Below are positions 7,480-8,951 of a stretch of 8,951 nucleotides of DNA, piece after piece. The notes under the pieces were generated by a model. It made no database searches and was not told the origin of the DNA. It saw only the letters and a program-made list of their open reading frames with translations. Made by a program: the position numbers and the translations under genes. Source of the stretch: Dehalococcoidia bacterium UBA5629 (GTDB lineage: Bacteria > Chloroflexota > Dehalococcoidia > GIF9 > UBA5629). The stretch is taken from assembly GCA_002421445.1 (NCBI GenBank), contig DIKB01000046.1, positions 1-8,951 of the forward strand. Direction: 5' to 3'. How positions within the stretch are numbered: the first letter of the stretch is position 1; each line of letters begins with the position of its first letter.

Positions 7480-7725
7480 TTACTCTCTTCTTTCATCTTT
7501 CGTGTTATCGTTTGATGGACGATATGTAAAATCTCCTCGGTCGGCTACGAGAGATAGCAGCGTAACCGTAGCTCCCCGTGGTTGATACATCCCCGTCTCC
7601 CATTCACTGATCGTCTGTTGCCGGGTGCCCAATTCCTCAGCAAGTTGGGATTGAGTCATCTGCAGATGATGCCGCAATGAGCGTACTGCCTCCGCATCCC
7701 AGTGATACACTTGTTTTCTCTTCAT
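7480..7725 (-). CDS. XRE-family helix-turn-helix regulator
   Basis: A small (81-residue) DNA-binding protein made almost entirely of one Cro/C1-type HTH domain. The segment AVRSLRHHLQMTQSQLAEEL, then GTRQQTISEWETGMYQPRG, spans residues 13-51 and fits the five-helix XRE fold, with the recognition helix around TRQQTISEWE (34-43). The C-terminus is short and charged (SNDNTKDERRE), without a ligand domain. The frame is open to a GTG at 7743, but that codon lies inside the predicted promoter and operator, so I take the ATG at 7725. No Shine-Dalgarno is present and the -10 box ends nine bases ahead, suggesting a leaderless mRNA. It probably represses itself and the downstream DUF2851 gene through the shared palindrome. 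Confidence 0.88.
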   Translation of the reverse strand: MKRKQVYHWDAEAVRSLRHHLQMTQSQLAEELGTRQQTISEWETGMYQPRGATVTLLSLVADRGDFTYRPSNDNTKDERRE

Positions 7726-7734
7726 CTTGGAAAT

Positions 7735-7763
7735 AGTATACACGTTATCGTGTAATAGGTCAA
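7735..7763 (-). promoter_or_regulatory. Predicted promoter of the XRE regulator
   Basis: On the minus strand TTGACC (7763-7758) and TATACT (7740-7735) are exactly 17 bases apart, five of six matches each. The predicted start at about 7728-7727 lies two or three bases before the ATG at 7725. The operator at 7739-7754 fills the spacer and enters the -10 box, the expected geometry for direct autorepression. Confidence 0.7.
7739..7754. promoter_or_regulatory. 16-bp palindromic operator, copy 2 (TACACG-N4-CGTGTA)
   Basis: Perfect inverted repeat with the same six-base arms and four-base spacing as 7438-7453; the spacer is TTAT here and TTTC there. Conservation of the arms but not the spacer is what a dimeric HTH protein's operator looks like. 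It overlaps the regulator's own promoter. Confidence 0.78.
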
Positions 7764-7865
7764 TTTAAGTCATGTTCGTTGATGCCTTGATTAAAAGTCA
7801 GGTGCTCTAAGAATATGATTAAGAGTCAGATGCTTCATGTGTACATAATTGTGAATCACATGCTC
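7756..7865 (-). repeat. Array of tRNA anticodon-arm-like units (3 clear, 1 degraded)
   Basis: On the minus strand, units begin at 7865, 7835, 7807 and 7777, spaced 30, 28 and 30 bases. Each opens with GAGCA or a one-base variant, like the end of a tRNA D stem (nt 22-26). In the first three this is followed by a 5-base arm, a 7-base loop and a 5-base arm. The loops are TTCACAA (anticodon position CAC), CTCTTAA (CTT) and CTTTTAA (TTT). The third unit, GAGCACCTGACTTTTAATCA, reads like nt 22-41 of bacterial tRNA-Lys(UUU), and the second like tRNA-Lys(CUU). Both have a mismatch at the pair corresponding to 28-42. The fourth unit is two bases short and lies over the -35 box of the XRE promoter. No acceptor stem or T arm is present, so these are not tRNA genes. 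They may be remnants of integration sites, protein-binding iterons, or structured RNA. Confidence 0.6.
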
Positions 7866-7900
7866 ATGCGTGTATTGATTGTTACAAATGGTAATGATAG

Positions 7901-7913
7901 TATTGAGTCAATA
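7901..7913. repeat. 13-bp palindrome upstream of the HNH gene
   Basis: TATTGAGTCAATA is a perfect inverted repeat around a central G, 29 bases ahead of the HNH gene. A weak promoter candidate lies here on the plus strand (TTGATT at 7875-7880, 17 bases, TAGTAT at 7898-7903), and the palindrome would overlap its -10 box and start. A regulatory role is inferred from position only. Confidence 0.35.
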
Positions 7914-7941
7914 TTTTAGATAACTGCGTTCTGCTCTAACA

Positions 7942-8607
7942 ATGCAAAAAAGTAATCGTTTTTTGGTAATAATCCTGTTATTAGCTGCCATAATTTTTGT
8001 CGCATGGTTATTTATTCCAGGTGCGTCTAATTGGATAGGCCACAACTCAACGGTACTGTTAACGATAGCTGCTATTGTTATCTTAGTTTTTGTAATTATT
8101 CGTTTCATAATGGAAAAAGTAAGTACGGCATCTCGTAAAACAATAGATACAATTCTTGTAGTTATAGCTGTTAGCTGTCTTTTTTGGATTTACGCAGTTC
8201 CCGTATTACCTACATGGATTGGGCAAAATTGGGTACCTATTGTTCTCACTATTACCGCAATTTGCGTAATCGGTATTTTAGCTTTGAAAATTGTAAATTG
8301 GATAATAGGTCGAAGTAAGGGAAAAGATAAAAATGGGCGTAGCCATATACCAATTGAAATAGAAAAACAAGTCATGAGTAGAGCCGAAGGTAGATGTCAG
8401 TGGATGTATTATAGTCGACGGAAACATAGATGGGAACGTTGTCATGATAGAGGTAATTTGGAGATACATCACATAAATAAAAATCATAATGACCATAGTC
8501 TTAGTAATTTAATATACCTTGATCCAAAACATCATAAGTACGCTGATAACAATAGAGCTCGGTCGTGGCAACTTCGTGAATGGGCAAAAGGCAATTATAA
8601 GTACTAA
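7942..8607 (+). CDS. Membrane-anchored HNH endonuclease (four membrane helices plus C-terminal HNH)
   Basis: The 221-residue protein has four predicted membrane helices at about 7-25, 38-56, 70-89 and 97-119, followed by a basic linker (GRSKGKDKNGR) and an HNH nuclease domain at about 137-205. The nuclease core is LEIHHINKNHNDHSLSNL followed by IYLDPKHHK: His176-His177, Asn189 and His197/198 supply the H-N-H residues. Only single cysteines (C152, C167) remain where many HNH proteins have CxxC knuckles. Positive charges at the N-terminus, between helices 2 and 3, and after helix 4 place the nuclease in the cytoplasm. Helix pairs 1-2 and 3-4 resemble each other around WIGHN (31-35) and WIGQN (92-96), suggesting an internal duplication. 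The gene is clearly more AT-rich than the housekeeping genes and has no Shine-Dalgarno. A defence effector or mobile-element protein is plausible; I do not recognise a named family for the full architecture. Confidence 0.82.
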   Translation: MQKSNRFLVIILLLAAIIFVAWLFIPGASNWIGHNSTVLLTIAAIVILVFVIIRFIMEKVSTASRKTIDTILVVIAVSCLFWIYAVPVLPTWIGQNWVPIVLTITAICVIGILALKIVNWIIGRSKGKDKNGRSHIPIEIEKQVMSRAEGRCQWMYYSRRKHRWERCHDRGNLEIHHINKNHNDHSLSNLIYLDPKHHKYADNNRARSWQLREWAKGNYKY

Positions 8608-8649
8608 CTCAAACCTCTTAGAATAATCGATTTTCGCACTGGACACATT

Positions 8650-8681
8650 ACAAGTATAAATAGAATCTAATAGCTACTTGT
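8650..8681. repeat. Inverted repeat downstream of the HNH gene
   Basis: Seven-base perfect arms ACAAGTA (8650-8656) and TACTTGT (8675-8681) enclose an 18-base AT-rich loop, 42 bases after the HNH stop codon. No T run follows, so it is a poor intrinsic terminator candidate. Apart from this element and the hicA promoter I see nothing convincing in 8608-8790. Confidence 0.3.
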
Positions 8682-8751
8682 CATGAAGGGATAATTGCCT
8701 AAATCAAAGAGTTTCGCACATCCCTAAATTTACCAAAATATTACCACCTGC

Positions 8752-8780
8752 TTGACTGGTAGTATCATTAATGATATCAT
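8752..8780 (+). promoter_or_regulatory. Predicted hicA promoter with nested palindromic operator
   Basis: TTGACT (8752-8757) and TATCAT (8775-8780) are 17 bases apart, five of six matches each. A perfect 14-bp palindrome TATCATTAATGATA (8763-8776) lies in the spacer and runs into the -10 box. A second one, ATGATATCAT (8771-8780), overlaps it and covers the -10. This fits autorepression by the toxin-antitoxin complex, which is known for hicAB loci. The predicted start is about four bases before the ATG. Confidence 0.68.
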
Positions 8781-8790
8781 CTTTTTGAAA

Positions 8791-8951
8791 ATGGCGAGAT
8801 CCATAGAGAAAATAACTAAGCAAATGCAACGAAGCCCGGGGAATATTGGTTTCCCTGACCTTTGTAAAGTTTGTGAACATTATTTTGGGAGACCGCGACA
8901 TGAGAGTAGTAGTCACTGTGTATATAAAACGCCATGGCCGGGTGACCCTAG
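8791..8951 (+). CDS. hicA: HicA-family mRNA interferase toxin, N-terminal part (cut by window edge)
   Basis: The first 53 codons are visible: MARSIEKITKQMQRSPGNIG, then FPDLCKVCEHYFGRPRHESS, then SHCVYKTPWPGDP. The pattern of a leading basic helix, 'DLCKVC..YFG.PR', then 'SSH.VYKTPW.GDPR' resembles a HicA subgroup common in actinobacteria and related genomes. His42 sits at the position of the conserved HicA catalytic histidine (usually in a G-S-H context). HicA proteins have a dsRBD-like fold and cleave mRNA; the family is usually 60-90 residues, so about 30 residues and a following hicB antitoxin gene are expected beyond the right edge. There is no Shine-Dalgarno and the -10 box ends ten bases upstream, so the mRNA is probably leaderless. 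Confidence 0.8.
   Translation, partial: MARSIEKITKQMQRSPGNIGFPDLCKVCEHYFGRPRHESSSHCVYKTPWPGDP

Noticed and set aside
7786..7865. CRISPR array
   Set aside because: The repeat units are too diverged (17 of 20 and about 14 of 20 matches), the gaps between them are only about 6-8 bases, and no cas gene is present.
7756..7941. A functional tRNA-Lys gene on the minus strand
   Set aside because: Only D-stem end and anticodon-arm look-alikes are present. I find no acceptor stem, T arm (GGTTCGAATCC-like) or CCA end within reach of any unit.
8624..8720. Repeated TTTCGCAC downstream of the HNH gene
   Set aside because: Two eight-base copies in AT-rich intergenic DNA are not enough to claim an att or repeat element.
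8704..8916. 70-codon minus-strand frame at the right end
   Set aside because: It overlaps hicA and its promoter on the other strand and has no family resemblance; the plus-strand HicA reading is specific.

Overview
The window looks like a bacterial chromosome segment made of a conserved housekeeping half (1 to about 6200) and an AT-richer accessory half (about 7740 to the right end), joined by a small regulated module. The minus-strand order clpC, radA, ispD, ispF is the one known from Firmicutes and relatives, but disA and yacL are absent between radA and ispD, and ctsR-mcsA-mcsB is absent upstream of clpC. A stand-alone 5S rRNA, the MEP isoprenoid pathway, moderate GC and a DUF2851 gene beside an XRE regulator would suit a Chloroflexota genome, perhaps class Dehalococcoidia. 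That placement is inference from gene content and memory, not a search result.

Layout. Minus strand from right to left: an isolated 5S rRNA gene (4978-5097) with its own promoter; clpC (2293-4830) with a consensus-like promoter and a strong intrinsic terminator; then radA, ispD and the start of ispF with overlapping ends, read from a promoter between the clpC terminator and radA. Plus strand: tsaD (5211-6197) diverges from the 5S gene and has an extended -10 box so close to its ATG that the mRNA is probably leaderless. A DUF2851 gene (minus) meets tsaD tail to tail with a 14-base overlap and lies behind a small XRE-type regulator. Both of these have a predicted promoter carrying the same 16-bp palindrome, TACACG-N4-CGTGTA, which suggests one autoregulated two-gene regulon.

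Right of the regulator the DNA becomes AT-rich. The intergenic region 7756-7865 holds an array of three clear units and one degraded unit, about 28-30 bp apart. Read on the minus strand, the units resemble the end of the D stem plus the anticodon arm of tRNAs, two of them tRNA-Lys (anticodons TTT and CTT). Next come a gene for a four-helix membrane protein with a C-terminal HNH nuclease domain and an internally duplicated membrane hairpin, and the 5' part of a hicA-type toxin gene whose promoter is covered by nested palindromes. The accessory part looks like a small defence or toxin-antitoxin island. The tRNA-arm array and the membrane-anchored HNH protein are its least familiar components.

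How they work together: ClpC (protein quality control), RadA (recombination), IspD/IspF (isoprenoid precursors) and TsaD (tRNA t6A37) are independent housekeeping functions. The right-hand genes are inferred to be mobile or defensive, and nothing in the sequence proves that they act together.
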